A stretch of 64,000 nt of DNA from Candidatus Peregrinibacteria bacterium GW2011_GWA2_33_10 (GTDB taxonomy: Bacteria > Patescibacteriota > Gracilibacteria > UBA1369 > GWC2-33-13). Below the pieces are notes generated by a model. It had not been told where the DNA came from, made no database searches, and worked only from the letters and a program-made list of their open reading frames with translations. Made by a program: the position numbers and the translations under genes. The stretch covers positions 1 through 64,000 of the forward strand of contig LBOO01000002.1 in the NCBI GenBank assembly GCA_000989565.1. The letters run 5' to 3'. Every line of letters starts with the position of its first letter. Positions within the stretch are counted from its first letter, which is position 1. Positions 1 through 9,294 of the stretch are shown here, one piece after another.

Positions 1-1130
1 ATTTAATAGCATTCCCCCAAAAAATAGATTTACATAAAGATTTAGTTTATTTAAGTGCACATATTGATACTGTTAACGCAAATCCTAAAGAATGGGATCC
101 CCCTTTTCATCCATGGAAAATTTATGAAAATGAAAAAGAGTTAGTAGGTAGAGGTGTAAACGATTGCAAAGCAGGAGTAGCATTCCAGTTATTTTTAAGC
201 TATCTCACTAAAAATAAATTGATTAACTTAAACAATTTAGTATTTACAATCACTTTCAAAGAAGAAGGGGCAGGCAAAAAAACATCTATTGAAATTGGAA
301 AAGAAATCGGGAAAACATTACCTATTAGCAAAAAATCTACATATCTTTTTGTTTTAGAAAATAATGTCAGTGTAAATAATCCCCCTTTACTGAGCATATA
401 TTCTGGCGAAAGAGGAAATTTTGTTGTAAAAATCATTGATTACCTTCTAAATCTACAAAAAATTATAAGAAAATTAAAACACTGGAATCCTGTCAGCATT
501 TTTCCTACAAAAACAATAAAAAACCAAAAATGGCAAATAAAAAAACAAAAAGGTGGACATGCATGTTCAATCCCAAGAGAAAAAAATTTATTAACTAAAA
601 TAATCTTAGAATCGCAAGAAAATTCAATAATAAAAGCCGGAGATGAAAAAAATTTTGCAGTTATTCCCACAGAAATTAAAATATCTAAAGACAAAAATCC
701 TCAAAAACATACATTAGTAATCAGCAATAGATCCTTTGATACAATAAAACAAGTAGAAAAACAATTAAAAGGAATTCAATACAAAGCATTAAAAGATTTT
801 TCTATCTCCCAAGGTTTCAATATTGAAAGTAAATTCCTAAAAAACAAAATTTACAAAATATTAGAAAAATGCAAAAACGAATCTGAGGTAAAAATAAAAT
901 ACATTTATAACATCGGCGGTTCAGACGCAACAGGAATTTACGCCACATTAAATCCTAAATTTAAAAGAAATTTTATCCCCCTAATAATGGGTCCCGGCTC
1001 CCGTTCTCAAAGAAACAAAAACCCCCAAAGATTAACGCACGGGAAAAATGAAACTTTTGATAAAGAAAGCGGGGAAAAAGCTATAATATATATTATTAAA
1101 GTGTTAAAAGAGCTAAATTGCATAAATTAG
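1..1130 (+). CDS. M20-family zinc metallopeptidase, 5' end outside window
   Basis: The frame is open from position 3 to the stop at 1130, giving 375 visible residues, so the gene is cut by the left window edge and the TTG at 219 is an internal codon, not a start. Near nt 54-74 lies S-A-H-I-D-T-V, the first zinc-ligand motif of M20 peptidases. Near nt 150-180 lies G-R-G-V-N-D-C-K-A-G, holding the metal-bridging Asp, and then F-K-E-E-G-A-G holds the catalytic Glu pair. Near the end, G-G-S-D-A and T-H-G-K-N-E supply the last ligands. M20 enzymes hydrolyse dipeptides or N-acylated amino acids in the cytoplasm. The exact substrate cannot be told. The middle portion (lid domain) diverges from ArgE and DapE. 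Confidence 0.85.
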   Translation, partial: LIAFPQKIDLHKDLVYLSAHIDTVNANPKEWDPPFHPWKIYENEKELVGRGVNDCKAGVAFQLFLSYLTKNKLINLNNLVFTITFKEEGAGKKTSIEIGKEIGKTLPISKKSTYLFVLENNVSVNNPPLLSIYSGERGNFVVKIIDYLLNLQKIIRKLKHWNPVSIFPTKTIKNQKWQIKKQKGGHACSIPREKNLLTKIILESQENSIIKAGDEKNFAVIPTEIKISKDKNPQKHTLVISNRSFDTIKQVEKQLKGIQYKALKDFSISQGFNIESKFLKNKIYKILEKCKNESEVKIKYIYNIGGSDATGIYATLNPKFKRNFIPLIMGPGSRSQRNKNPQRLTHGKNETFDKESGEKAIIYIIKVLKELNCIN

Positions 1131-1145
1131 ATTAGATGTTTTTAT

Positions 1146-1898
1146 TCATAGCACCTCCACTCCTGCCCAAGCCAACGCAAAAACCGTCTTCATAGTCGCA
1201 TAAAAAGCTTCATGTTCAATAATCACACCCATCATTTCATCTTTATGATAAGAATATAAAGCTACTTTGTTATTGGGAAAAATATCAATGTGATTTTTAA
1301 TAGGCAGTTTCTTCGGATCAACATATTTAAGCTCCCGCAGCTGACCTTTTTGAGTTTTTTCATGTTTAATGCTCATTGGAATATACCCAGCTACAATACC
1401 ACGATATTTAATCCCGAGCTCAATTCTTCTAGGAATAAAATCTTCTTCATAATATTTTTTAATTTCCGGATGAATAGTTTTTTTATCAACTCCCATAAAA
1501 CTATCACGAACAGAATTTGGAACTTCTAACAAAATTTCTCCAATTTGTTTAATCCCATTCACGCCTTCATAAAAAGTAATTTTTGGTTTTTGCTCGAATT
1601 GATTATGAATAGCTAAAAGTTCAGGCAAAATTGATTTTAAGCTTTTAGCTCCCTCAAAATATCTTTCAATTAAAAGTTTTGGATCCATTGGTACAAAATA
1701 TTTAACTCCATGTTTTATCATATACGAAACAAAACCTTTCTTTTGCAAACTCAAAAGCAAACTATAAGTTGAAGTTCTGTTCTCCTCTAAACGTTTTGAA
1801 AGAGTATTAGCCCCACATTCCCCAAGTTCAAGCAATTTTAAATAAATTTTAATTTCCCGTACAGTCATTCCTAATTTTTCAAGTAATTTTATATTCAT
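1146..1898 (-). CDS. TrmB-type transcriptional regulator
   Basis: The N-terminal 70 residues form a winged helix-turn-helix of the TrmB kind (L-T-V-R-E-I-K-I-Y-L, then E-E-N-R-T-S-T-Y-S-L-L recognition helix). About 170 residues follow that resemble the TrmB effector region (I-T-F-Y-E-G-V-N-G-I-K motif near residue 110). TrmB proteins sense sugars or other small molecules and repress or activate transport and metabolic genes. An in-frame ATG exists at 1922, but an extended -10 promoter at 1926-1953 puts the transcription start at about 1919, so the ATG at 1898 (M-N-I-K-L-L) is the better start, giving 250 residues. The gene is divergent from the methyltransferase-like gene at 2051. No target operator is obvious. 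Confidence 0.75.
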   Translation of the reverse strand: MNIKLLEKLGMTVREIKIYLKLLELGECGANTLSKRLEENRTSTYSLLLSLQKKGFVSYMIKHGVKYFVPMDPKLLIERYFEGAKSLKSILPELLAIHNQFEQKPKITFYEGVNGIKQIGEILLEVPNSVRDSFMGVDKKTIHPEIKKYYEEDFIPRRIELGIKYRGIVAGYIPMSIKHEKTQKGQLRELKYVDPKKLPIKNHIDIFPNNKVALYSYHKDEMMGVIIEHEAFYATMKTVFALAWAGVEVL

Positions 1899-1925
1899 TG
1901 TTGACTTAATTAATCGACACATAAA

Positions 1926-1953
1926 AATATAGCAAATTAAGCTAATAAATCAA
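1926..1953 (-). promoter_or_regulatory. sigma70-like promoter of the TrmB-type gene
   Basis: On the minus strand TTGATT, a 16-nt spacer and TATATT are seen, with a TGC before the -10 (extended -10). The predicted start falls at or just after the upstream ATG at 1922, which favours the start at 1898. Confidence 0.5.
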
Positions 1954-1993
1954 TAAATAATATTCACTTTGACTTAAACTAAAATGATATTAC

Positions 1994-2022
1994 TTTACAT
2001 TGATTAATCTTAATACTAGGAT
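1994..2022 (+). promoter_or_regulatory. candidate promoter for the gene at 2051
   Basis: TTTACA, a 17-nt spacer and TAGGAT lie 28 nt upstream of the ATG. The -10 is imperfect. Confidence 0.35.
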
Positions 2023-2050
2023 AACGCCCTAACTATTAATCGTATTTTTT

Positions 2051-2674
2051 ATGCTTTCAAAAGAAACTCTGGAAACTCATTACTCAGAATATGCAAGCCA
2101 GCCAGACGAATGGGTTAACAACATGGAAAAAACAAAAAGATCTATAGTTGAACATATTATAAAAACAGCAAACTTTGAAGCAAGTCACGAACCTATTAAA
2201 ATCGTGGTGCTTGGAGCTTCGGACAAAAGATATATTTCTGTCCACCAAAGAGTATTTAGCGAAACTTTAAAACGTACAATAAACATGAAAACTTTTGACT
2301 TAGACGCTGAACACTTAGGGGGAGAGTCAAATACAGAGATAAAACACGATGTTACGCAGCCTTTTCCGGATGCGCCTTATGCAATAATATTCAGCCATGA
2401 ATTAATGAAATTCCTAACGCCGGAAGAACAATTTTCCACAATAACAAATTCATATCAAGCACTGGAAGAAAACGGATTAGCAATGCACATTCTGCATGAA
2501 CCATCAATAAAAGGAACTTCTGAACTAAGAGAATGGCAAAATCGTGTCAATCCCGATGAACTTATTAAAAAATTAGATGAAATTGGCATTCCTGCAACCA
2601 AAATAACTTTCAATAGTGAAAGCGATGTCGCATGGCTTCGCGAAACCACAGTTATTGTTTTACAAAAAAAATAA
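2051..2674 (+). CDS. degenerate class I methyltransferase-like protein
   Basis: This 207-residue soluble protein is not recognised by name. It has the layout of a class I SAM-dependent methyltransferase: I-K-I-V-V-L-G-A-S-D near residue 50 in the place of the glycine-rich motif I, an acidic strand end T-F-D-L-D-A near residue 82, and A-I-I-F-S-H-E-L-M-K-F-L near residue 112 in the place of motif IV. Then comes a long helix and the strand L-A-M-H-I-L. Motif I has only one Gly, so SAM binding is uncertain. It is a single gene divergent from the TrmB-type regulator, with a weak promoter at 1994-2022. Confidence 0.6.
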   Translation: MLSKETLETHYSEYASQPDEWVNNMEKTKRSIVEHIIKTANFEASHEPIKIVVLGASDKRYISVHQRVFSETLKRTINMKTFDLDAEHLGGESNTEIKHDVTQPFPDAPYAIIFSHELMKFLTPEEQFSTITNSYQALEENGLAMHILHEPSIKGTSELREWQNRVNPDELIKKLDEIGIPATKITFNSESDVAWLRETTVIVLQKK

Positions 2675-2768
2675 TTTCCCTCGAAATTAATAATCTACAT
2701 ATTCCTAAAACATCAGAAGATTATCAAAACCCACCTGTGAAAACTGAATTAAAAAATATATTTTCATA

Positions 2769-2797
2769 TTGCCTTCCCCCCCTTTCTACACTATATT
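2769..2797 (+). promoter_or_regulatory. candidate promoter of carB
   Basis: TTGCCT, a C-rich 17-nt spacer and TATATT are found 37 nt upstream of the carB ATG. No other good -10 is seen in the 160-nt gap. Confidence 0.45.
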
Positions 2798-2834
2798 TTT
2801 AAAAGAAAATAAAATCAATTTTTATCAATATTAA

Positions 2835-5800
2835 ATGAGCTTTCTCACCAAGCAGAATTTGGAAAAAGTAAAAAAAGTTTTGATTCTTGGTTCCGGCGCT
2901 CTCAAAATCGGAGAAGCCGGAGAATTTGATTATTCAGGTTCTCAGGCAATTAAGGCTTTAAAAGAAGAAAAAATTAAAACAATCTTAATTAATCCCAACA
3001 TTGCCACAAATCAAACTTCCAAAGGTCTGGCGGATAAGATTTACTTTTTGCCTGTAAATACATATTTTGTCGAAAAAGTAATTGAAAAAGAAAAGCCTGA
3101 TGGTCTTCTTTTGGCTTTTGGTGGCCAAACAGCATTAAATTGCGGAATAGAACTTTGGAAACAAGGGATTTTAAAAAAACATAAAATTAAAGTGCTGGGG
3201 ACCTCAGTGGAAACAATTGAAAAAACCGAAGATCGTGAACTTTTCAATAAAGAATTACAGAAAATAAATGTTTTAACTCCTACAAGTTTTGCTTGCAGAA
3301 ATAAAAAAGACGCATTTTTAGCAGCGGAAAAAATAAAATATCCGGTGATTATCCGAGCTGCTTTTGCCCTAGGTGGAAAAGGTTCCGGATTCGCTTCCAA
3401 TAAAGAAGAATTGGAAAAATTATTGGACACTGCGTTTGCGTTCAGTCCTCAAGTTTTGGTTGAAGAAAATTTAAAAGGCTGGAAAGAAATAGAATATGAA
3501 GTCGTCCGCGATAAATATGATAACTGCATCACAGTATGCAATATGGAAAATTTTGATCCCCTAGGCGTCCACACCGGAGAAAGCATAGTAATAGCGCCTT
3601 CTCAAACCCTTACAAATAAGGAATACCATTACCTTCGTGAAATTTCGATAAAAACAATTCGCCATTTTCAAATTGTGGGAGAATGCAATATCCAATTCGC
3701 ACTTGATCCAAACAGCCTTGATTATCGCGTAATTGAAGTTAATGCCAGACTCTCCCGCTCTTCAGCTTTAGCGTCAAAAGCAACAGGCTATCCCCTCGCC
3801 TTTATCGCCGCCAAATTAGCTCTGGGATACAGTCTTCCAAATTTACCGAACGCAGTAACCAAAAAAACAACAGCTTGTTTCGAACCGGCTCTTGACTATT
3901 TGGCTTTAAAAATTCCCAGATGGGATTTGGATAAATTCCGAAAAGTATCTCAGGAAATCACCAGCGAAATGAAATCCGTTGGTGAAATTATGGCTTTAGG
4001 CCGCAGTTTTGAAGAAGTCATGCAAAAAGGACTTCGTATGCTGCAAGTCGGTCTTCATGGATTTACCGGAAATGAAAGATTGGGAATTAAAAGCGAAAAA
4101 CTCCAAAAAGAAATTGAAGTGCCGACCCCTAAACGTATATTAGCCATTTATGAAGCCTTGAAAAAAGGCTGGAGTCCGGAAAAAATTTCAAAAATGTGCG
4201 GAATTGATAAATGGTTTTTGGATAAATTAAAAAATATCGTTGAAGTTGAGAAAAAATTGTCAAATGCCAAAACAATTGGAAGAGATCTCCTTTTGGAAGC
4301 AAAAAAAAGCGGATTTTCCGATCATCAGATTGCTAAATTAAAAAATAAAAAAGCTTTCGATATCCGCGCCCTAAGAAATAAATTAAAAGTTTTGCCTGTA
4401 GTTAAACAGATCGACACGTTAGCGGCCGAATACCCCGCCGAAACCAATTATTTATATCTCACATATCATGGAGAAAAAGATGATATTGATTTTAAAAGCA
4501 AAAAGAAAAAAGCCATAGTTCTAGGCTCCGGTGCTTATTGTATAGGTTCTTCCGTGGAATTTGACTGGTGTTGCGTAAATGCCATAAAAACATTGGGCAA
4601 AGAAGGATATGAAACAATAATGATAAATTATAATCCGGAAACTGTTTCCACGGATTATGACATGTGTGACAAATTATATTTTGACGAACTATCTTTAGAA
4701 CGAGTTTATGATATTTATGAAAAAGAAAATCCTCATGGACTTGTGTTATCCACAGGAGGACAAATCCCAAACAATCTGGCTTTAAAATTACTGAATTTAA
4801 ATGTAAACGTATTAGGCACATCTCCGGAAAGCATTGATAAAGCTGAAGATAGACATAAATTTTCCGCGATGTTGGACAAATTGGAAATTGACCAGCCAAA
4901 ATGGAAAGATTTTGCTGAAGAAAAGCATGCCTGCAAATTTGCCAAAGACGTTGGTTATCCCGTTCTAGTCCGTCCATCCTATGTCTTGTCAGGAGCTGCG
5001 ATGCGAGTTGCCCAAAATGAAGAAGATCTAAAAAATTATCTGGCAAAAGCCGCAAAAATTTCCAAAGTCGCCCCCGTAGTTATCAGCAAATTCGAGAAAG
5101 GCGCGAAAGAAATAGAAATCGACGCTGTAGCGCATAAAGGCGAATTAATAATCTGGGCGATCGCCGAGCATATTGAGAATGCCGGAGTTCATTCAGGTGA
5201 TGCCACAATTGTACTCCCTCCGCAAAAATTATACTTAGAAACAATCCGCAGAATAAAAAAAATTACCAAGCAAGTTGCGGAAAAATTAAATATAACAGGT
5301 CCCTTCAATATTCAATTTTTGGCCAAAAATAACCGCGTTATGGTTATCGAATGTAACTTAAGGGCCAGCCGCAGCTTTCCTTTCTCGTCAAAAGTAACCG
5401 GAAATAATTTTATTGAAATTGCTGTTGAAGCAATGCTCGGGAAAGTAAAACCGAAAAAATACCGCAAAGAACATTATCGAACATTGGATCTTGATCATGT
5501 TGGAGTAAAAGCTCCGCAATTCTCATTCTCTCGTTTAAAAGGTGCGGATCCGGTTCTGGGCGTTGAAATGGCATCAACCGGCGAAGTGGCTTGTTTTGGA
5601 GAAAATCTTGAAGAAGCATTTTTAAAATCCATGATTTCCGTAGGATTTCGATTTCCTCAAAAAAATATTTTATTATCCATAGGCACAATCGAAGACAAAG
5701 CGGACTTTTTGTCCTCCGCTCAAAAACTTATTACAATGGGATTCAATCTTTATGCCACAGAAGGTACAGCGGATTTTTTGAAAGAAAATGGAGTAGCTAA

Positions 5801-6065
5801 TACCCGCGTTTATAAAGCTGACAAACCGCAAAAAGAAAATAACATCCTCTCATTAATGCAAGGCAAAAAAGTCGATTTTGTAATAAATATCCCCAAAAAC
5901 TATTCTCATGAAGAAATAACCCAAGGCTACATAATCCGCCGCCACGCCATAGATCTGAATATCCCTCTAATCACCAATGTGCAGGTTGCCAAACTGATCG
6001 TGGAATCAATCATGAAATATAAATTATCCGATCTGGAAATTCAGGATTGGGAATATTATTTATAA
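2835..6065 (+). CDS. carB: carbamoyl-phosphate synthase large subunit
   Basis: At 1076 residues this matches the usual length of about 1070. It makes carbamoyl phosphate from ammonia, bicarbonate and two ATP, for pyrimidine and arginine synthesis. The two homologous halves are clear. Each begins with a V-L-G/I-L-G-S-G-A strand (residues about 15 and 558) and carries an ATP-grasp domain (about 130-400 and 670-930). The C-terminal 135 residues form the MGS-like allosteric domain (F-N-L-Y-A-T-E-G-T-A). The opening G-E-A-G-E-F-D-Y-S-G-S-Q-A and the following segment resemble the eukaryotic CAD type more than the E. coli type, which is a family-level impression. No carA or other pyr gene is adjacent. 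pyrD lies 46 kb away in the window. Confidence 0.97.
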   Translation: MSFLTKQNLEKVKKVLILGSGALKIGEAGEFDYSGSQAIKALKEEKIKTILINPNIATNQTSKGLADKIYFLPVNTYFVEKVIEKEKPDGLLLAFGGQTALNCGIELWKQGILKKHKIKVLGTSVETIEKTEDRELFNKELQKINVLTPTSFACRNKKDAFLAAEKIKYPVIIRAAFALGGKGSGFASNKEELEKLLDTAFAFSPQVLVEENLKGWKEIEYEVVRDKYDNCITVCNMENFDPLGVHTGESIVIAPSQTLTNKEYHYLREISIKTIRHFQIVGECNIQFALDPNSLDYRVIEVNARLSRSSALASKATGYPLAFIAAKLALGYSLPNLPNAVTKKTTACFEPALDYLALKIPRWDLDKFRKVSQEITSEMKSVGEIMALGRSFEEVMQKGLRMLQVGLHGFTGNERLGIKSEKLQKEIEVPTPKRILAIYEALKKGWSPEKISKMCGIDKWFLDKLKNIVEVEKKLSNAKTIGRDLLLEAKKSGFSDHQIAKLKNKKAFDIRALRNKLKVLPVVKQIDTLAAEYPAETNYLYLTYHGEKDDIDFKSKKKKAIVLGSGAYCIGSSVEFDWCCVNAIKTLGKEGYETIMINYNPETVSTDYDMCDKLYFDELSLERVYDIYEKENPHGLVLSTGGQIPNNLALKLLNLNVNVLGTSPESIDKAEDRHKFSAMLDKLEIDQPKWKDFAEEKHACKFAKDVGYPVLVRPSYVLSGAAMRVAQNEEDLKNYLAKAAKISKVAPVVISKFEKGAKEIEIDAVAHKGELIIWAIAEHIENAGVHSGDATIVLPPQKLYLETIRRIKKITKQVAEKLNITGPFNIQFLAKNNRVMVIECNLRASRSFPFSSKVTGNNFIEIAVEAMLGKVKPKKYRKEHYRTLDLDHVGVKAPQFSFSRLKGADPVLGVEMASTGEVACFGENLEEAFLKSMISVGFRFPQKNILLSIGTIEDKADFLSSAQKLITMGFNLYATEGTADFLKENGVANTRVYKADKPQKENNILSLMQGKKVDFVINIPKNYSHEEITQGYIIRRHAIDLNIPLITNVQVAKLIVESIMKYKLSDLEIQDWEYYL

Positions 6066-6114
6066 AAATCTCAAAGAAATCTCCTTTGGTTAAGCTTAAA
6101 CAAATTTGACTTTT

Positions 6115-6143
6115 TTGTTGCCAACTTTTTTAAAAAATATAAA
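6115..6143 (+). promoter_or_regulatory. candidate promoter for the small gene at 6177
   Basis: TTGTTG, a 17-nt spacer and TATAAA are seen 33 nt before the ATG. Confidence 0.35.
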
Positions 6144-6176
6144 ATTGCCATCTTTAAAAAATAATTTTATATTTTT

Positions 6177-6442
6177 ATGCCAAAGTGCGAAAGTGATAAT
6201 TTTTTATGTCTGAATTGGGGACGATGGTATTTCTACCCCAAAAGCGTTAGTGAAAAGTGTAATATTGTAAGAAGAGAAGCATGGACACCTCGTTTTGTTC
6301 ATGGCGCTGATACTATTATGCCTGCAATGCAATTAGCAAAACAATACAAAATTTTAAAATTTTACCTTGGGAATTTAGATTTTTAGATACAACAAATCAA
6401 GTGATTTCCGACGGAACTCATTATACCGCTCATAATGAATAA
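6177..6442 (+). pseudogene. small unknown gene, apparently frameshifted
   Basis: An ATG-started frame runs from 6177 to 6386. Its last residues (F-Y-L-G-N-L-D-F) look like noise. The frame one base earlier is open from about 6356 to a TAA at 6440-6442 and reads I-L-P-W-E-F-R-F-L-D-T-T-N, then Q-V-I-S-D-G-T-H-Y-T-A-H-N-E. Joining the two frames in the A/T run around 6348-6361 gives one plausible protein of about 88 residues. The N-terminal part has two Cys and several Trp (N-W-G-R-W-Y-F-Y). No family is recognised. Either the gene is inactivated, the assembly has a one-base error, or there is a -1 slip at the run. Confidence 0.4.
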
Positions 6443-6458
6443 AAATTTAAAAATGAAA

Positions 6459-6947
6459 TTACTCCTGCTCCCTGATATTCAAGAAAACCTTCATGCCATT
6501 ATTTCCTTCATTGAATTCCTTGATAGAATCTTCAATATCCACAGTAATATCAAAAGAATGAGGATTATTTGATAACAATTCCGCTTTATCTTTTTCTAAA
6601 GTATTTAATTCTAAATTCACAATGACTTCTCCTTTTGGAGCTAAATTTGTCTCGTTTTTTACAGTTCCCCATCCGGTCTGATCTTTTGCTGAAATGGAAA
6701 ATCCTTCAAGAACTTCGCTTCCCTCATTTTTCACATTTACAGCCATATTGATTTTATTGCCAATTATAGGTTTTGTTGGAGTAATTCTTACATTTGTAAT
6801 AGTCAAATCAGAAGTGGAAATATCTTCCAGTTTAAGCTGAGCAGTTCCTGAAAGATCTCTTGATTGTTTATTCACAATATAAAAAATACTCATCACAAAT
6901 ACTGTAACCATCAAAGCCCCGGCAAACATTTTTATTTTTTTATTCAT
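6459..6947 (-). CDS. membrane-anchored CARDB-domain surface protein
   Basis: The 162-residue protein starts with a signal-anchor (hydrophobic residues 8-25). A single CARDB-like beta-sandwich follows, at about 45-160 (L-T-I-T-N-V-R-I-T-P-T-K-P; N-V-K-N-E-G-S; S-F-D-I-T-V-D). CARDB modules are extracellular adhesion or spacer folds. The D-Q-T-G-W motif at 89-93 and the ending I-K-E-F-N-E-G-N-N are shared with the proteins at 15494 and 17815, so the three are paralogous modules. It has its own strong promoter at 6980-7008. It probably faces outward, tethered by its N-terminus. Its partner is unknown. Confidence 0.75.
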   Translation of the reverse strand: MNKKIKMFAGALMVTVFVMSIFYIVNKQSRDLSGTAQLKLEDISTSDLTITNVRITPTKPIIGNKINMAVNVKNEGSEVLEGFSISAKDQTGWGTVKNETNLAPKGEVIVNLELNTLEKDKAELLSNNPHSFDITVDIEDSIKEFNEGNNGMKVFLNIREQE

Positions 6948-6979
6948 TTTTATTTTTGTTTTAAAATTTAAATCTCATA

Positions 6980-7008
6980 ATTATAGGATAAAAATGAATT
7001 CAAGTCAA
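6980..7008 (-). promoter_or_regulatory. promoter of the CARDB protein gene
   Basis: The minus strand reads TTGACT, a 17-nt spacer and TATAAT, a near-consensus sigma70 promoter 33 nt before the ATG at 6947. A GTCA-N7-TGAC inverted repeat at 7004-7018 overlaps the -35. Confidence 0.7.
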
Positions 7009-7084
7009 AAAATATGACTTTTCTCTCGCTTTTTTATAAATTCTTAGTATAATTCATACTGCTTTTAAAAATTACTCTTTTAAT

Positions 7085-7963
7085 ATGCCGGAAAAAAACA
7101 CTTATCAACTGAAGAAAGGACTTGCCCAAATGCTTAAAGGAGGCGTAATTATGGATGTGACTAATGCCGAGCAAGCGAAAATCGCTGAAGAGTCCGGAGC
7201 AGTTGCGGTAATGGCTTTGGAGCGTGTTCCGTCTGACATTCGCGCGCAAGGCGGTGTAGCCAGAATGTCCGATCCTAAAATGATAAAAGCCATAATTAAA
7301 GCTGTCACAATTCCGGTAATGGCAAAAGTACGCATTGGACATTTTGTGGAAGCTCAAATTTTGGAGGCAATCGGTGTTGATTACATTGATGAAAGTGAGG
7401 TTTTAACCCCTGCTGATGACAAATATCATATAAACAAAAATGAATTTAAAGTCCCTTTTGTCTGCGGCGCGACCAACCTTGGGGAAGCATTAAGACGCAT
7501 TTCTGAGGGAGCAGCCATGATAAGAACAAAAGGCGAAGCCGGAACAGGAAATGTAATTGAAGCTGTAAAACACTGGAGAGCTATTATTCAAGAACTAAGT
7601 CACATAATTAATTGTCGGGAGGAGGAATTGGTTACAGTTTCTAAAAAGATTAATGCGCCGGTAGAACTTTTAAAAGAAATCAGAAAAAAAAATAAAATGC
7701 CTGTTGTAAATTTTGCTGCCGGAGGAATAGCAACTCCTGCTGACGCGGCTTTAATGATGCAATTAGGATGTGATGGCGTATTCGTGGGCTCAGGAATTTT
7801 TAAATCTGAAAATCCCCAAAAACGCGCTAAAGCTATAGTCGAAGCTGTCATGTACTACGACAATCCTAAAAAATTAGCTGATATTTCCTCGGATCTCGGC
7901 TCTCCAATGGAAAGTCAAGAAATCGAAAATTTAAAAAACAAATATGCTGAAAGGGGATGGTAG
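7085..7963 (+). CDS. pdxS: pyridoxal 5'-phosphate synthase lyase subunit
   Basis: This 292-residue protein is a full PdxS/SNZ (TIM barrel). It condenses ribose 5-phosphate, glyceraldehyde 3-phosphate and ammonia into PLP, with ammonia supplied by PdxT. Asp24 in V-I-M-D-V-T-N, the first Schiff-base Lys in V-M-A-K-V-R-I-G-H (about 81) and the second Lys in [10 protein letters not shown] (about 149) are all present. The phosphate-binding G-G-I-A-T-P-A-D-A region is also intact. Its partner pdxT is not adjacent: it lies at 43707-44300 in the recR-folE cluster. A TATAAT at 7048-7053, without a good -35, precedes the gene. Confidence 0.97.
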   Translation: MPEKNTYQLKKGLAQMLKGGVIMDVTNAEQAKIAEESGAVAVMALERVPSDIRAQGGVARMSDPKMIKAIIKAVTIPVMAKVRIGHFVEAQILEAIGVDYIDESEVLTPADDKYHINKNEFKVPFVCGATNLGEALRRISEGAAMIRTKGEAGTGNVIEAVKHWRAIIQELSHIINCREEELVTVSKKINAPVELLKEIRKKNKMPVVNFAAGGIATPADAALMMQLGCDGVFVGSGIFKSENPQKRAKAIVEAVMYYDNPKKLADISSDLGSPMESQEIENLKNKYAERGW

Positions 7964-7965
7964 TT

Positions 7966-7994
7966 TTGCATTTCTAACGGAATACATATATAAT
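7966..7994 (+). promoter_or_regulatory. promoter of the CNNM/CorC gene
   Basis: TTGCAT, a 17-nt spacer and a perfect TATAAT end 23 nt before the ATG at 8018. Confidence 0.65.
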
Positions 7995-8017
7995 ATTTAC
8001 ATCAGATAAACAAATAC

Positions 8018-9259
8018 ATGGAAACTCATCGGATACTTTTACTAATATTATTAATTTTACTTTCAGGAATATTCTCTGCCAGCGAAACAGCGTTAACATC
8101 AATTTCGATGGGTAGAGTTCACTCCTTGGTTAAAAACAAAAAAAGAGGCGCGAAAAAATTGGAAAAATTAAAATCCAATCCAAATCGTTTATTAATAACC
8201 ATATTAATCGGTAATAATGTCGTTAACATTTTAGCCTCTGTTTATGCGAGTGTTTTTTTTACGGAGATGTATGGATCTGCCGGCCCGGGCATAGCTGCCG
8301 GAATGATGACTTTCTTATTACTCATGTTTGGTGAAATAACTCCAAAAAGTATAGCTATTCGCTATTCAGAAGGGATTTCTCTTTTTATTAGTCCCTTTTT
8401 ATTGATGTTGGAGCTTTTATTATTTCCAATTATGTGGCTTTTGGAACATTTTCTTAAAATGCAAAAACATATTTTTGGTATAAATCATGAAAAACTTATA
8501 ACTGAAGATGAATTAATCGCCTTAGCATCTATTGGCGCTGAAGAAGGAAGCATCCAAAGACAGGAAAAAGAATTAATAGAGAATGTTTTGGAATTTAATG
8601 ATATTGAAGTTAAAGAGATAATGACTCCGCGAACTGAAATGGATTGTTTGGAAGAAGAAGCGACCGTAAGAGAAGCAGCGCATTTTATTGCCGATCATAC
8701 TCATACAAAAATACCGGTTTATAGAGAAAGCATAGATAATATAGTAGGATTGATTTCAGTTAGGGAAATATTGGAATATGTCGCAAAAGGCAAAATGGAC
8801 ATATTTTTAAAAGACATAAATTTACGCAAGCCTTATATTATCCCCAATACTAAAAAAATTAATGTATTGTTGCAGGAATTTCAAAGAAAAAGAAATAACC
8901 TCGCGATAATAGTTGATGAACATGGTGGAACAGCAGGACTGGTTACAATTGAAGATATTTTGGAGGAAATAGTGGGAGAAATTATTGATGAACATGATAA
9001 AGAAGAAGAGCTGATAAAGATAATTGATAAAAACACAGTTGTGGTTCAGGGTAAAACACCTATTTATGAGGTTAATGAATCATTTGGAATTGAGCTTTTA
9101 ATGGAAGATTATAAGCCCATCAGTGCGTTAATATTAAAAAAACTCAAACATATCCCTAAGCAAGGAGAAAAATTTCAAATCGACAATCTCATCTTTCGGG
9201 TAGAAAAAATAACTCGCAATAAAATAGATTTGGTGAAAATTGAAAGACAAAAGATATAA
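8018..9259 (+). CDS. CNNM/CorC-type (DUF21-CBS-CorC) membrane protein
   Basis: The 413-residue protein has the three standard parts of the hemolysin-C/CorC/CNNM family. The DUF21 membrane domain spans about 1-175, with transmembrane segments and the signature S-A-S-E-T-A-L-T-S. A tandem CBS pair lies at about 195-315 (I-M-T-P-R-T-E-M and V-D-E-H-G-G-T-A-G-L-V-T). A CorC_HlyC FAD-like domain covers about 325-405. Members are linked to Mg2+/Co2+ efflux, with CBS domains sensing Mg-ATP. The old name hemolysin is misleading. It is complete and expressed from a good promoter at 7966-7994. Confidence 0.92.
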   Translation: METHRILLLILLILLSGIFSASETALTSISMGRVHSLVKNKKRGAKKLEKLKSNPNRLLITILIGNNVVNILASVYASVFFTEMYGSAGPGIAAGMMTFLLLMFGEITPKSIAIRYSEGISLFISPFLLMLELLLFPIMWLLEHFLKMQKHIFGINHEKLITEDELIALASIGAEEGSIQRQEKELIENVLEFNDIEVKEIMTPRTEMDCLEEEATVREAAHFIADHTHTKIPVYRESIDNIVGLISVREILEYVAKGKMDIFLKDINLRKPYIIPNTKKINVLLQEFQRKRNNLAIIVDEHGGTAGLVTIEDILEEIVGEIIDEHDKEEELIKIIDKNTVVVQGKTPIYEVNESFGIELLMEDYKPISALILKKLKHIPKQGEKFQIDNLIFRVEKITRNKIDLVKIERQKI

Positions 9260-9294
9260 AAACATAAAATCTATTTTTAGTAAAACAAACTTCC

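Noticed and set aside
219-1130. Taking TTG at 219 as the start of the M20 peptidase
   Set aside because: The frame is open from position 3, and the upstream part carries the essential zinc-site motifs, so the gene begins outside the window.
3041-3430. Antisense open frame of 129 residues within carB
   Set aside because: It is a shadow of the strongly conserved carB frame and has no protein-like pattern of its own.
4492-5055. Antisense open frame of 187 residues within carB
   Set aside because: Same reason: carB is intact and conserved on the other strand, and this translation has no recognisable fold.
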